The notes under the pieces were generated by a model, which ran no database searches, was not told the DNA's origin, and saw only the letters and a program-made list of their open reading frames with translations. A stretch of DNA of 34,183 bases from Acidobacteriota bacterium (GTDB taxonomy: Bacteria > Acidobacteriota > JAAYUB01). Positions 8,581 through 16,019 of this stretch are shown here, piece after piece (the stretch's first letter is position 1; the number at the start of each line of letters is the position of its first letter). The stretch is from positions 1 through 34,183 of the forward strand of contig JAAYUB010000119.1 of assembly GCA_012517875.1 (NCBI GenBank). The letters are read 5' to 3'. The translations under genes and the position numbers were made by a program.

Positions 8581-9846
8581 TTACTGCGGCTGGATGTAAT
8601 TGCCCAGATCCAAGGCTTGGCGGGCATTGATCACCTTGGCCTTGGCGGTGTTCTCGAAGACTTGGATAATGACCACCTCGCCCAAAATGATGCGGGGAAT
8701 CTCCCGCTTGACCGTAGCCGTATGGCTGGCTGACTTGAAGCCGGGCTCCACCTTTTCCTTGTAGCTGTCATACCGGTTTGACGGGTAGAACTCATCCGTC
8801 TGCTTATATTGCCCCTCGACGCGGTACACCGTGCAGATCTGACCGGGCGCGACATTCTGGTTGCGACCCAGGTTCAAGTACACGACATTACCGGAGCCGG
8901 CGACACTCAGGCTGTCTTCGATGTACACGATGTTACCGGTGGCCTTTCCGTTGTCTTCGATAAAGCGCTGTGGTTTGCGTGCCTTGTCCCGTACAAGTTT
9001 ATCGGCTTCCTGGAACGGCACCAGGGCGTCCCCGATGTGCACGGCCCGAGTGGCGAGATCAATCTGCGCGATGGCTTTGTCGTCATGGGCGATGAGCACC
9101 TTCAGCGTGCCCAACTCCAGATAGTAGTATCCCACAAAGGCATTGGTGACCGGATTGTGGATCTCACCGGCAGAGCGCAGAATGCTGAAGCGCTGGCCCG
9201 GGGATACATTCTGCCGCATCCCCTTGTTGATGTAAACGATTTCACCCTCATCAAAATAGCGCTGGATGTTCTCGTCCTCGGCTCCGACAATGAACGTGTC
9301 AAAGGTCATCGGCGTCTGGTTGATGCGTCCCGTGCCGTACAGTTCGTAGTCGGTGGCATAATACGTGTCGATGTCTTTGACTACCAGTTCCAGTGGCTTG
9401 CGCTCGAAGGTCGTGGGCGGCAACTGCTTCTTGAGCGCAACCATGCCTTCAGCCGGCTCTTCGGTCACAACTTCGGATTCAGCGGGAACCTCGGGCTGCT
9501 CCACCAGCTTTGGCTGCTCGATCAGCAGCGGATCGCCCGGATAGATCCAGTGCGGATTGGTGATGTATGTGTTCAGTTCCCAGATCTGGGGCCAGAGGTA
9601 GGGATTGTTCAGGTACTGGCGGGCCAGATCCCACAGGGTATCACCTCGCTGGACCACGTGCACCCTCGCCTCTTGGCCGAACGCCGGCGCTGTGTACGGC
9701 GACCAGTGACCGTCTTGCTGCTTGCTCAGATTTTTGAGCGGTACGCCCTGGGCCGGAACATTGGTTGCGGGTGCCTGTACGGTCTGACTGACCGCCACGG
9801 CAGTCAAAAGAGACAGAAGAAGGACAATTTTAGCTATCTTGCTCAT
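8581..9846 (-). CDS. Secreted LysM-domain envelope protein
   Basis: A 421-residue exported protein with a signal peptide (about residues 1-20, cleavage near AVS-QT). One LysM peptidoglycan-binding domain follows at about 62-110 (VHVVQRGDTLWDLARQYL, then NNPYLWPQIWELN and NPHWIYPGDPLLI). The remaining 300 residues are beta-rich, with two similar segments around NVSPGQRFSILR and NVAPGQICTVYR that may be repeated small barrels. Proteins of this layout are common in envelope biogenesis loci, but the C-terminal function is unknown. The ATG at 9846 has GAGG 5 bases upstream and is preferred over a GTG two codons earlier. It has its own strong terminator and lies downstream of the OmpA lipoprotein gene, also with a terminator, so it is probably transcribed alone. 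Confidence 0.85.
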   Translation of the reverse strand: MSKIAKIVLLLSLLTAVAVSQTVQAPATNVPAQGVPLKNLSKQQDGHWSPYTAPAFGQEARVHVVQRGDTLWDLARQYLNNPYLWPQIWELNTYITNPHWIYPGDPLLIEQPKLVEQPEVPAESEVVTEEPAEGMVALKKQLPPTTFERKPLELVVKDIDTYYATDYELYGTGRINQTPMTFDTFIVGAEDENIQRYFDEGEIVYINKGMRQNVSPGQRFSILRSAGEIHNPVTNAFVGYYYLELGTLKVLIAHDDKAIAQIDLATRAVHIGDALVPFQEADKLVRDKARKPQRFIEDNGKATGNIVYIEDSLSVAGSGNVVYLNLGRNQNVAPGQICTVYRVEGQYKQTDEFYPSNRYDSYKEKVEPGFKSASHTATVKREIPRIILGEVVIIQVFENTAKAKVINARQALDLGNYIQPQ

Positions 9847-9949
9847 GACCACCTCGTAGGCAGTAAGCTAATTCATTGTATTCATTTGATCACTAGTAAT
9901 AGCACGTTAACAAATAACGATTGTTTTTGTCAATACAAAATGTGATAAA

Positions 9950-9977
9950 AGTGTAGCACTTACAAGAAATCTGACAA
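9950..9977 (-). promoter_or_regulatory. Possible promoter of the LysM gene
   Basis: In the AT-rich 237-bp gap upstream of the LysM gene, the minus strand reads TTGTCA (9977-9972), 16 bp, then TACACT (9955-9950). A full TTGACA also occurs closer to the gene (9933-9928) but without a good -10 partner. The leader would be about 100 bases. This is a weak-to-moderate match. Confidence 0.35.
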
Positions 9978-10027
9978 AATAATTTAACCCAGCCTGATTG
10001 CAATCTGATTCAAGAGTAACCCGGTGT

Positions 10028-10061
10028 AAACAAACAAGGCCGGGCGATGCCCGGCCTTGTT
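10028..10061 (-). terminator. Intrinsic terminator of the OmpA lipoprotein gene
   Basis: A 13-bp perfect stem with a three-base loop (10033-10045 paired with 10049-10061) sits 22 bases past the ompA-like stop codon. On the minus strand it is followed by a T-rich TTGTTTAC stretch, and a run of eight T precedes it. The stem itself is very strong. Confidence 0.8.
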
Positions 10062-10083
10062 AACATTTTCAAAAAAAATACAG

Positions 10084-10782
10084 TTAGCGAGCTTCGAGCA
10101 ACTTGATGGTCACGCGCCGGTTCTGCTTGCGCCCTTCGGCGGTCTTGTTGTCGGCCACCGGGTTGGTTTTGCCGAGCCCGACGACGAAGATCCGGTTCAG
10201 ATCCACGCTCTTTTCGCCCACCATGTAACGCACGACACTCTGAACACGCTTCTCGCTGAGGCCGTAGTTGTATTCTTCTGATCCGATGCCGTCGGTGTAA
10301 CCTTCAAGGGTCATCACCATGTTCTTGTTGCCGGCGAACAGGCGGGCCGCCTCATCAAGCGTCGCCTTGGCTTCAGCGGTCAACGTGGACTTGTTGAAGT
10401 CGAAGTGGACGTTCTTGGTGTCAATGACCGCATAGTTGTTGCGGGCATCAAAGCGGGCACGCAGCTCGGTGACACCCGTGTTGGCCTGGGTGGCAAGCCC
10501 CTTGGCATCGGTGCCGATCCGCTTCGCTTCTTCAGCCTTGGCATCAGCCGTGGCAGCCTTGTCGGACACCTGCTCGATGCGCGAGCTCAGCTGCTTGTTC
10601 AGGCTGGAGAGCTCATTGATCTGGCCGTTGAGCTTGGACACTTCCTGATCCATCTTCTGGTTGACGCGTGTTTCCGACGACTGGACCTCTTCCCGGACGA
10701 ACTTCTTGGTCGCGCAGCCGGAGAACAGAACCAGGGCCAGGATGGACAGCACCACCAGGATCAGCATAGTGTTTCTCTTCAT
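10084..10782 (-). CDS. OmpA/Pal-type lipoprotein with coiled-coil stalk
   Basis: A 232-residue outer-membrane lipoprotein expected to tether the membrane to peptidoglycan. Residues 1-22 are a lipoprotein signal ending in the lipobox LFSGC (Cys23). Residues about 28-105 form a heptad-like, Lpp-style coiled coil rich in Lys, Glu, Ala and Gln. Residues about 120-232 form an OmpA domain with HFDFNKSTL, Asp164 in GYTDGIG, and Arg179 in NYGLSEKRV, the pair that binds diaminopimelate, then NRRVTI. I chose the ATG at 10782, preceded by GGAGG at 7 bases and yielding a proper signal peptide, over an upstream in-frame start. The coiled coil combines Lpp and Pal features, so it is not assigned to either name. 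It has its own promoter and terminator. Confidence 0.92.
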   Translation of the reverse strand: MKRNTMLILVVLSILALVLFSGCATKKFVREEVQSSETRVNQKMDQEVSKLNGQINELSSLNKQLSSRIEQVSDKAATADAKAEEAKRIGTDAKGLATQANTGVTELRARFDARNNYAVIDTKNVHFDFNKSTLTAEAKATLDEAARLFAGNKNMVMTLEGYTDGIGSEEYNYGLSEKRVQSVVRYMVGEKSVDLNRIFVVGLGKTNPVADNKTAEGRKQNRRVTIKLLEAR

Positions 10783-10857
10783 GATCGAACCTCCAAAAGC
10801 ATTGAAGTGGATAATACCTGTATTCAATAATTATTTGGGACTTGCTTTTTGATGCAA

Positions 10858-10887
10858 ATTATGTCGAACCGTGCCTATCATAGTCAA
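10858..10887 (-). promoter_or_regulatory. Predicted sigma-70 promoter of the OmpA lipoprotein gene
   Basis: On the minus strand TTGACT (10887-10882) is followed after 18 bp by CATAAT (10863-10858), each five of six to consensus. The predicted leader is about 70 bases. The truB start is only 36 bp away on the other strand, in the same AT-rich island; I could not pick a convincing truB promoter. Confidence 0.55.
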
Positions 10888-10923
10888 TAAAATTCTAAAA
10901 GACAACAGTTTTATGGGAATTTT

Positions 10924-11829
10924 ATGACCCAATCACGAAGCAGTGGAGTTCTGATCATCGACAAACCGGCGGGGATGACCTCGCATGATGTCGTCGCCCG
11001 ACTCCGTCGGTGCTTGCCCGACATCAAGGTCGGTCACGGCGGGACCTTGGACCCGATGGCCACCGGGGTCCTGCCCGTGCTGCTGCACCGGGCCACGCGA
11101 CTCGCCCAATTTCTTCTGCATGCCGACAAGGAATACGGCGGGATTATCCGCTTTGGCTGGGCCACCGACACCCATGACCGTGAAGGCGAGCCGCTGACGG
11201 CTCCCCGGCCGGTGGATTTTAAACGTAACGACCTAGACGGGTGGATCGGGCGTTTTGTCGGGGACATCGTCCAACTCCCCCCGGCCTATTCGGCGGTCAA
11301 GTGGCGGGGCCGTCCGCTGTATCGATACGCCCGAAGCGGCCAGACAGCACCTCGTCCGGAGCGAACGGTGCGCGTGGAGGCATTGGATGTTCTCGTCTGG
11401 AATCCCCCCGATTTGCAGTTCAGGCTGGTCTGCTCCGGGGGGACATACGTCAGGTCCATTGCGCATGAGCTCGGAGAAATGGCGGGGTGCGGCGCGCATC
11501 TCCACACGTTGTGCCGTCGGCGACTGGGCCCGTTTTCGCTGGCGCACGCCGCCGCGCTCGCAGATCTCCTTGCCGCGCCAAATCAACTCGCTGACCGAGT
11601 GCTCCCCCCGGAAAGCCTGGTGCAGCACCTGCCCCCGTGGCCGTGTTCGTCGGATACCGCCGACCGCATCCGAAACGGTGTGGAAATAGCCCTGCCCGAA
11701 AACGATCCACATCCGGATGGGATCCGGTTTCGCCTGATGGACGCAAGGGGTGCGTTAGTCGCCGTGGGCCGGGTGCGCACTCTGGAGGAGGGCCGGAAAG
11801 TGCTTCGACCCGAAATCGTGCTCGCTTAA
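10924..11829 (+). CDS. truB: tRNA pseudouridine-55 synthase TruB
   Basis: TruB converts U55 of the tRNA T-loop to pseudouridine. The 301-residue length is typical. The catalytic motif GHGGTLDPMATGVLP places the nucleophilic Asp at residue 43, preceded by the N-terminal IIDKPAGMTSHDVV and followed by KEYGG, PPAYSAVKWRGRPLYRYAR and CSGGTYVRSIAHELG, all family hallmarks. A C-terminal extension after about residue 225 corresponds to a small PUA-like tail. The ATG at 10924 has only a weak GGGA site. It stands alone here, away from the usual infB-rbfA-rpsO neighbours. Its TAA stop overlaps the convergent M20 peptidase stop in a shared TTAA. Confidence 0.96.
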   Translation: MTQSRSSGVLIIDKPAGMTSHDVVARLRRCLPDIKVGHGGTLDPMATGVLPVLLHRATRLAQFLLHADKEYGGIIRFGWATDTHDREGEPLTAPRPVDFKRNDLDGWIGRFVGDIVQLPPAYSAVKWRGRPLYRYARSGQTAPRPERTVRVEALDVLVWNPPDLQFRLVCSGGTYVRSIAHELGEMAGCGAHLHTLCRRRLGPFSLAHAAALADLLAAPNQLADRVLPPESLVQHLPPWPCSSDTADRIRNGVEIALPENDPHPDGIRFRLMDARGALVAVGRVRTLEEGRKVLRPEIVLA

Positions 11830-13217
11830 ATGCCCGATCGGTTGGGGCACCCGAACAAATCGAGCACCCGTCCGATGAATTTGATCCCCTGGATGAAGTC
11901 GTGCACCCGGATGTTCTCGTTCGGGGCATGGATGTGCGACCCTTGATGGGCAACACCAAACGAGAGCACCGGCAACCGGTTCGGCGCGCACACATGGTAC
12001 ATCGGCCCGCTGGCCGCCATCATCGGCAGGAATGATGGTTCGGAGTGGAAGGTCTCAAGACTGGCCTGGCGAATTCGAGCCAGGTGATCCGCTGACGGCT
12101 GGTGCCGATAACCGGGTATCGCACATTTGAGCAGCAGCTCGACGTCGCCAAAGCCGAGGGTGTCCAGATGGGTCCGCAACAGGTTCACCACCAGCTCGGG
12201 TGTCAGATCCGGTACCAGGCGCAGGTCTACGTTCGCCCAAGCCTCCCGCGGCATGATCGTCTTGGTGCCGCCCTTCGTGTACCCCGCTCGAATGCCACAG
12301 ATATTGAGCGACGGATGAAAAAACAGCCGCTCCATGAGTTCACGCGGATCGTTGGAGTGGAGGAACTCCTTGATCCCAAAAAGATCGCGGAAATAATCCG
12401 GATCGAAATCCGACGGCACCAGGCGGTCCCGGTCCTCGGCCGAGACAGGACGCACGTGGGTGTCCAGGCCGTCGATGGTGATAGTGCCGCGGGCATCGCG
12501 CAGTGAAGTCAGAGCATAGAGCAGCCGCCACACCGGGCTGTCGACGATCGCCGCCATCGCGGAGTGGATGTCGCTCCGCAGCGTGGAACACCGCAACTCG
12601 ATGTAGGCCATTCCTTTCAGCCCAAAACTGATGTAGGGATGGCCGCTGTTGTCCAGCACGCCCGACCCCCAGAAGCACAGATCAGCCTGAAACAGCTCCT
12701 TCTCAGTCTGGGCCAGCCGTTCCATATTGTAGCTGCCTACTTCCTCTTCGCCTTCAAAGAGGAACTTGACCCGGAACGGCAGGTCACCAATCACTTTACG
12801 GTAGGTTTCCACGGCGGCCAGCGCGGCAGACAGGCTGCCCTTGTTGTCAGCGGCACCCCGAGCATAAACATAGCCGTCATGCACCTCCGCGGAGAAGGGA
12901 CCGAAGTCCCACTCGTTCAGCGGTTCCACGGGCTGCACGTCGTAGTGGTTGTAAAACAGGATGGTGGGCGGTCCGGACCCGACCTCGCCGTAAAGATACG
13001 GCTTGCTGTCTCCGCAGGTGATTTGCCGGACCTGGCATCCCATCCGGAGCATGATCTGTTCGATCAGCGTCGCGGTCGAAGTCATTCCGATCGTGTTGGT
13101 GATGATCGACGGCTCCCGCAGCAGCGATTGCAGTTCCTGGACATAACCGGCGCTATGGTCTTCGACGTACCGGTAGAACTGCTGCATGTGTTTGTCGGCT
13201 TCACGCTTGCTGTTCAT
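11826..13217 (-). CDS. M20-family metallopeptidase/dipeptidase, one metal-ligand position apparently Gly
   Basis: A 463-residue dizinc peptidase-fold protein of the M20 family (carnosinase/ArgE/DapE relatives), likely a cytosolic dipeptidase or amide hydrolase. Visible ligands are His91 and Asp93 (HYDVQP), Asp124 (RGAADNKG), the Glu cluster 157-159 (FEGEEEVGS) and a C-terminal His in GSHIHAPNEN. At the remaining ligand position, where classical dipeptidases have SD and the closest subgroup has W-E, the sequence is W183-G184-S-G. A GAG-to-GGG change would explain it. Without that ligand the second zinc may bind poorly. The insertion with DIHSAM is the usual dimerisation lid. The ATG at 13217 has AAGGAGAT 8 bases upstream. 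It is 48 bp downstream of the DUF362 gene and probably cotranscribed. Confidence 0.9.
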   Translation of the reverse strand: MNSKREADKHMQQFYRYVEDHSAGYVQELQSLLREPSIITNTIGMTSTATLIEQIMLRMGCQVRQITCGDSKPYLYGEVGSGPPTILFYNHYDVQPVEPLNEWDFGPFSAEVHDGYVYARGAADNKGSLSAALAAVETYRKVIGDLPFRVKFLFEGEEEVGSYNMERLAQTEKELFQADLCFWGSGVLDNSGHPYISFGLKGMAYIELRCSTLRSDIHSAMAAIVDSPVWRLLYALTSLRDARGTITIDGLDTHVRPVSAEDRDRLVPSDFDPDYFRDLFGIKEFLHSNDPRELMERLFFHPSLNICGIRAGYTKGGTKTIMPREAWANVDLRLVPDLTPELVVNLLRTHLDTLGFGDVELLLKCAIPGYRHQPSADHLARIRQASLETFHSEPSFLPMMAASGPMYHVCAPNRLPVLSFGVAHQGSHIHAPNENIRVHDFIQGIKFIGRVLDLFGCPNRSGI

Positions 13218-13265
13218 GAATTCTGATCTCCTTAGGCGGCGGATCGCTCCACCGGCCACATCCGA

Positions 13266-14369
13266 TCACATGTCGACCAGCCGATATCGGCGGCTGCCGA
13301 GACCGATCTCCTCGGCATATTCCAACTGGCGTCGCCAGTTGACTTCGGGACACAGTGCGACCAATTTGTCCTCCCCTGCCGGACGGCGGCCGATCTGACT
13401 GGCTGCAAACGACTCCTCGGCGTTGAACAGGTCAACCGACGCTTGATCGATCGCGACAGGATCCCGGGAGGCCAGGATGCCGATGTCCGGAACGATGGGA
13501 TCGTCGTTGTAGGGGAAGCAGTCGCAGTCCGGCGTGATGTCAAGGAGGAAATTGACAAACAGACACCGCTCACTGAGCCGGTGCAACACGCCGTAGGTGG
13601 TTTCCGCGATTTTCTCACCCAGGATCTCCGGTTTCTCAGTCCAGAGGATCTTCAAGGCTTCCTCGGGACAGGCCGGGATGCATTCCGCACACCCAACGCA
13701 CCGCTCATACATGAAGTGGGCTTTTCCGCTCTCGATATGGATCACCCCCTGCTGGCAGACCGTGGCGCAGCGGGCGCAGCCGGTGCAAGCGGCCTGGTCT
13801 GCGAACTCGGGGCGGACGGTGCCGCTGTGCATCAGCTGCTTCATGGAGCGAGACCCCAGCCCCATCCCGATGTTCTTCAGGGTGCCGCCAAACGCGCAGG
13901 CCAGGTGCCCCTTGAAATGGGAAAGACTCACCAGCGCGTCCATCTCACCCACGACGCTGCCCACCTTCACCTGACGAAAATGCTTCAGGTTCACATCGGT
14001 CTCGAGATAACTTTCCGACCGCAGGCCATCCGCCATGATGATGGGTGCGCCCACCTGAGTCAGTCCGAAGCCGTGCTCCTCGGCGAGGATGAGATGGTCC
14101 ACCGAGTTGGTGCGGTGTCCGTGGTACAGGGTGTTGGAATCCGTGAGGAAGGGCTTGGCACCCCGCGCCTTGAGTGTGTCCACTACCCGGCGGACAAACG
14201 GCGGTCGTAAAAACGCGGTATTACCGCGCTCGCCGAAACTCAGCTTGATCCCCACCAGGTCGCGTGGCCGAACGAACTCGAGCCCCGCCGCTTCCAACAA
14301 TTCCTCCAGTCGTTCCAGCAAGCTGCGCTTACCCGTCAACCGCGACCGAATGAAGCAGACGTCCTTCAT
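13266..14369 (-). CDS. DUF362 protein with two [4Fe-4S] ferredoxin clusters
   Basis: A 367-residue iron-sulfur protein. The N-terminal and C-terminal parts form a DUF362 domain (GIKLSFGERGNTAFLRP, FLTDSNTLYHG, HFKGHLACAFGGTLKNIGMG, ILASRDPVAIDQASVDLF). An 8Fe ferredoxin unit is inserted at about 190-240, with Cys195/198/201/205 and Cys224/227/230/234 in CxxCxxCxxxC order. Such proteins occur in anaerobes and facultative bacteria; their reaction is not settled, so I infer only electron transfer or a redox-linked activity. The ATG at 14369 has AAGGGG 5 bases upstream. It heads a two-gene minus-strand unit with the M20 peptidase and diverges from pyk. Confidence 0.9.
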   Translation of the reverse strand: MKDVCFIRSRLTGKRSLLERLEELLEAAGLEFVRPRDLVGIKLSFGERGNTAFLRPPFVRRVVDTLKARGAKPFLTDSNTLYHGHRTNSVDHLILAEEHGFGLTQVGAPIIMADGLRSESYLETDVNLKHFRQVKVGSVVGEMDALVSLSHFKGHLACAFGGTLKNIGMGLGSRSMKQLMHSGTVRPEFADQAACTGCARCATVCQQGVIHIESGKAHFMYERCVGCAECIPACPEEALKILWTEKPEILGEKIAETTYGVLHRLSERCLFVNFLLDITPDCDCFPYNDDPIVPDIGILASRDPVAIDQASVDLFNAEESFAASQIGRRPAGEDKLVALCPEVNWRRQLEYAEEIGLGSRRYRLVDM

Positions 14370-14397
14370 GGTTGCCCCTTCCGAACGAATGGCTGAG

Positions 14398-14426
14398 TGG
14401 AACCCAGTGCAAAGTTATTATAGAAT
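14398..14426 (+). promoter_or_regulatory. Possible promoter of pyk
   Basis: A local AT-rich patch holds TAGAAT (14421-14426), five of six to the -10 consensus, with a poor -35 TGGAAC (14398-14403) at 17 bp. Initiation near 14433 would give a leader of about 26 bases before the GTG at 14459. Confidence 0.38.
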
Positions 14427-14458
14427 GCTACCATCCCATCCGCCAACAGGTGATCGCC

Positions 14459-15937
14459 GTGAAGCTACCAGCCCAGATGCAGCAAACCAAAATCGTGGCC
14501 ACCTACGGGCCCTCCCTGCAGACGCCGGACGTGCTGCGCTCGGTGCTCAGACTCGGCGTCGATGTCATCCGCTATAATTTTTCCCACGGCAAGCCTGATG
14601 AGTTCACGCGTCTGGTTCGGACGCTGCGGGGTCTGGAGCGCGAACTGGGCCGGCCCATCGGGATCCTTGCCGACCTGCAAGGGCCGAAGATTCGGACCGG
14701 CGAGCTGGCCGGCCACCAGCCCGTCGCCATTACCACCGGTCAGGACTTCTTTCTCACCCGCCGGGCGGTCGCCGGCACCGCCCGCGGGGTGTCCATCTCG
14801 TACGCCTTCACTCCCGACGAGTTCCAACCCGGCGCCCGGATTCTGATGGACGACGGCAAGATCGGCCTGCGGGTCGTCCGGATCACGAACGACACGCTGC
14901 ACTGTACCGTTGAGAAGGGGGGCGGCTTGCGCGAACGCCAAGGGGTCAACTTCCCCGGAACCTCCACCCGGCTGCCGGCGATGACCGCCAAGGACCGATC
15001 CGACGCCGTCGCCGCCTTGGCTGCCGGTGCTGATTTTCTGGCGCTCAGCTTCGTCCGGCAGGGGACGGATGTGAAGCTGTTGCGACGGCTCCTCAACGCC
15101 GCCGGCTCCGGAGCGGCCATTGTCTCCAAGATTGAGAAGCCTCAAGCGCTCGACAATCTCGATGATATCCTGGCCGCCACCGATGCGGTCATGGTCGCCC
15201 GCGGCGACCTGGGCGTCGAGGTGGATATTGAGCGGATCGGCGTCCTCCAGAAGCAGATCATCGGCCGCTGCCGCCGGGCAGGAATCCCGGTCATCGTCGC
15301 CACTCAGATGCTGGAGAGCATGACTGACCAACCCCGGCCCACCCGGGCGGAAGCGACCGACGTCACCAACGCCATCCTCGACGGCACCGACGCGGTCATG
15401 TTGTCCAGCGAGACATCCCTGGGGCGCTACCCCATGGAGACCGTTCGCACCATGGCCACCATTGCGGTCGAAACGGAGCGTTACCTGCGCCAGATGCCCA
15501 ATCTGCTGGCCGACCCGTATCCGCTCGAATCCGGCGAGGATCCCCTGACCGCCATCGCCCGCGCCGCCTACCACGCCAGTCGCGAAGTCCATGCCGCAGC
15601 CATCACCGTGCACACACTCTCGGGGCGGACCGCCCGGGTGCTGTCCCGATTCAGACCCGACTGTCCGATCGCCGCCATGACTCCGGATCCCGCCGCCTGG
15701 CGACGTATGTCTTTGTACTATGGGGTGCACCCCGTGCGGATCCCGGCGTCGCGTTCCAGTGATCATCTGATGGAGCAGGCGGAAAGCTGGGCCAAGCGTC
15801 ATTTTCAGCCGGACCAGCCGGCCCATTTCGTGATCCTGTCCGGACAGGCGCAGTCCGTCGGCGCCACCAACACGATGCGCATCGCCACCATCCAGACCAT
15901 GCGGCGGGGCCGCTCGTCCAAGCCTCGGCGAGGTTAG
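14459..15937 (+). CDS. pyk: Pyruvate kinase
   Basis: Pyruvate kinase transfers phosphate from phosphoenolpyruvate to ADP in the last step of glycolysis. The protein has about 492 residues. Diagnostic segments are [44 protein letters not shown] (active-site Lys), [13 protein letters not shown] and the long signature around [34 protein letters not shown]. The C-terminal allosteric domain is complete, including [13 protein letters not shown]. I place the start at GTG 14459, with AGG 8 bases upstream; an ATG at 14477 that gives [13 protein letters not shown] is the alternative. In-frame codons further upstream precede the likely promoter. The metabolic link to its neighbours is not evident. Confidence 0.95.
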   Translation: [492 protein letters not shown]

Positions 15938-16019
15938 TTCGCGTCGGCGCACCGCCACCGGGTTTCATGGGCGATAGCGGTTGCGTTTTCAGACAGGATT
16001 TGCTATTGATACCTACAGG

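Noticed and set aside
14465-15958. A 497-codon open frame on the minus strand opposite pyk
   Set aside because: It lies wholly antisense to a gene with complete pyruvate kinase motifs, and its protein is rich in Gly, His, Asp and Arg without any domain. It is a by-product of GC-rich codon use.
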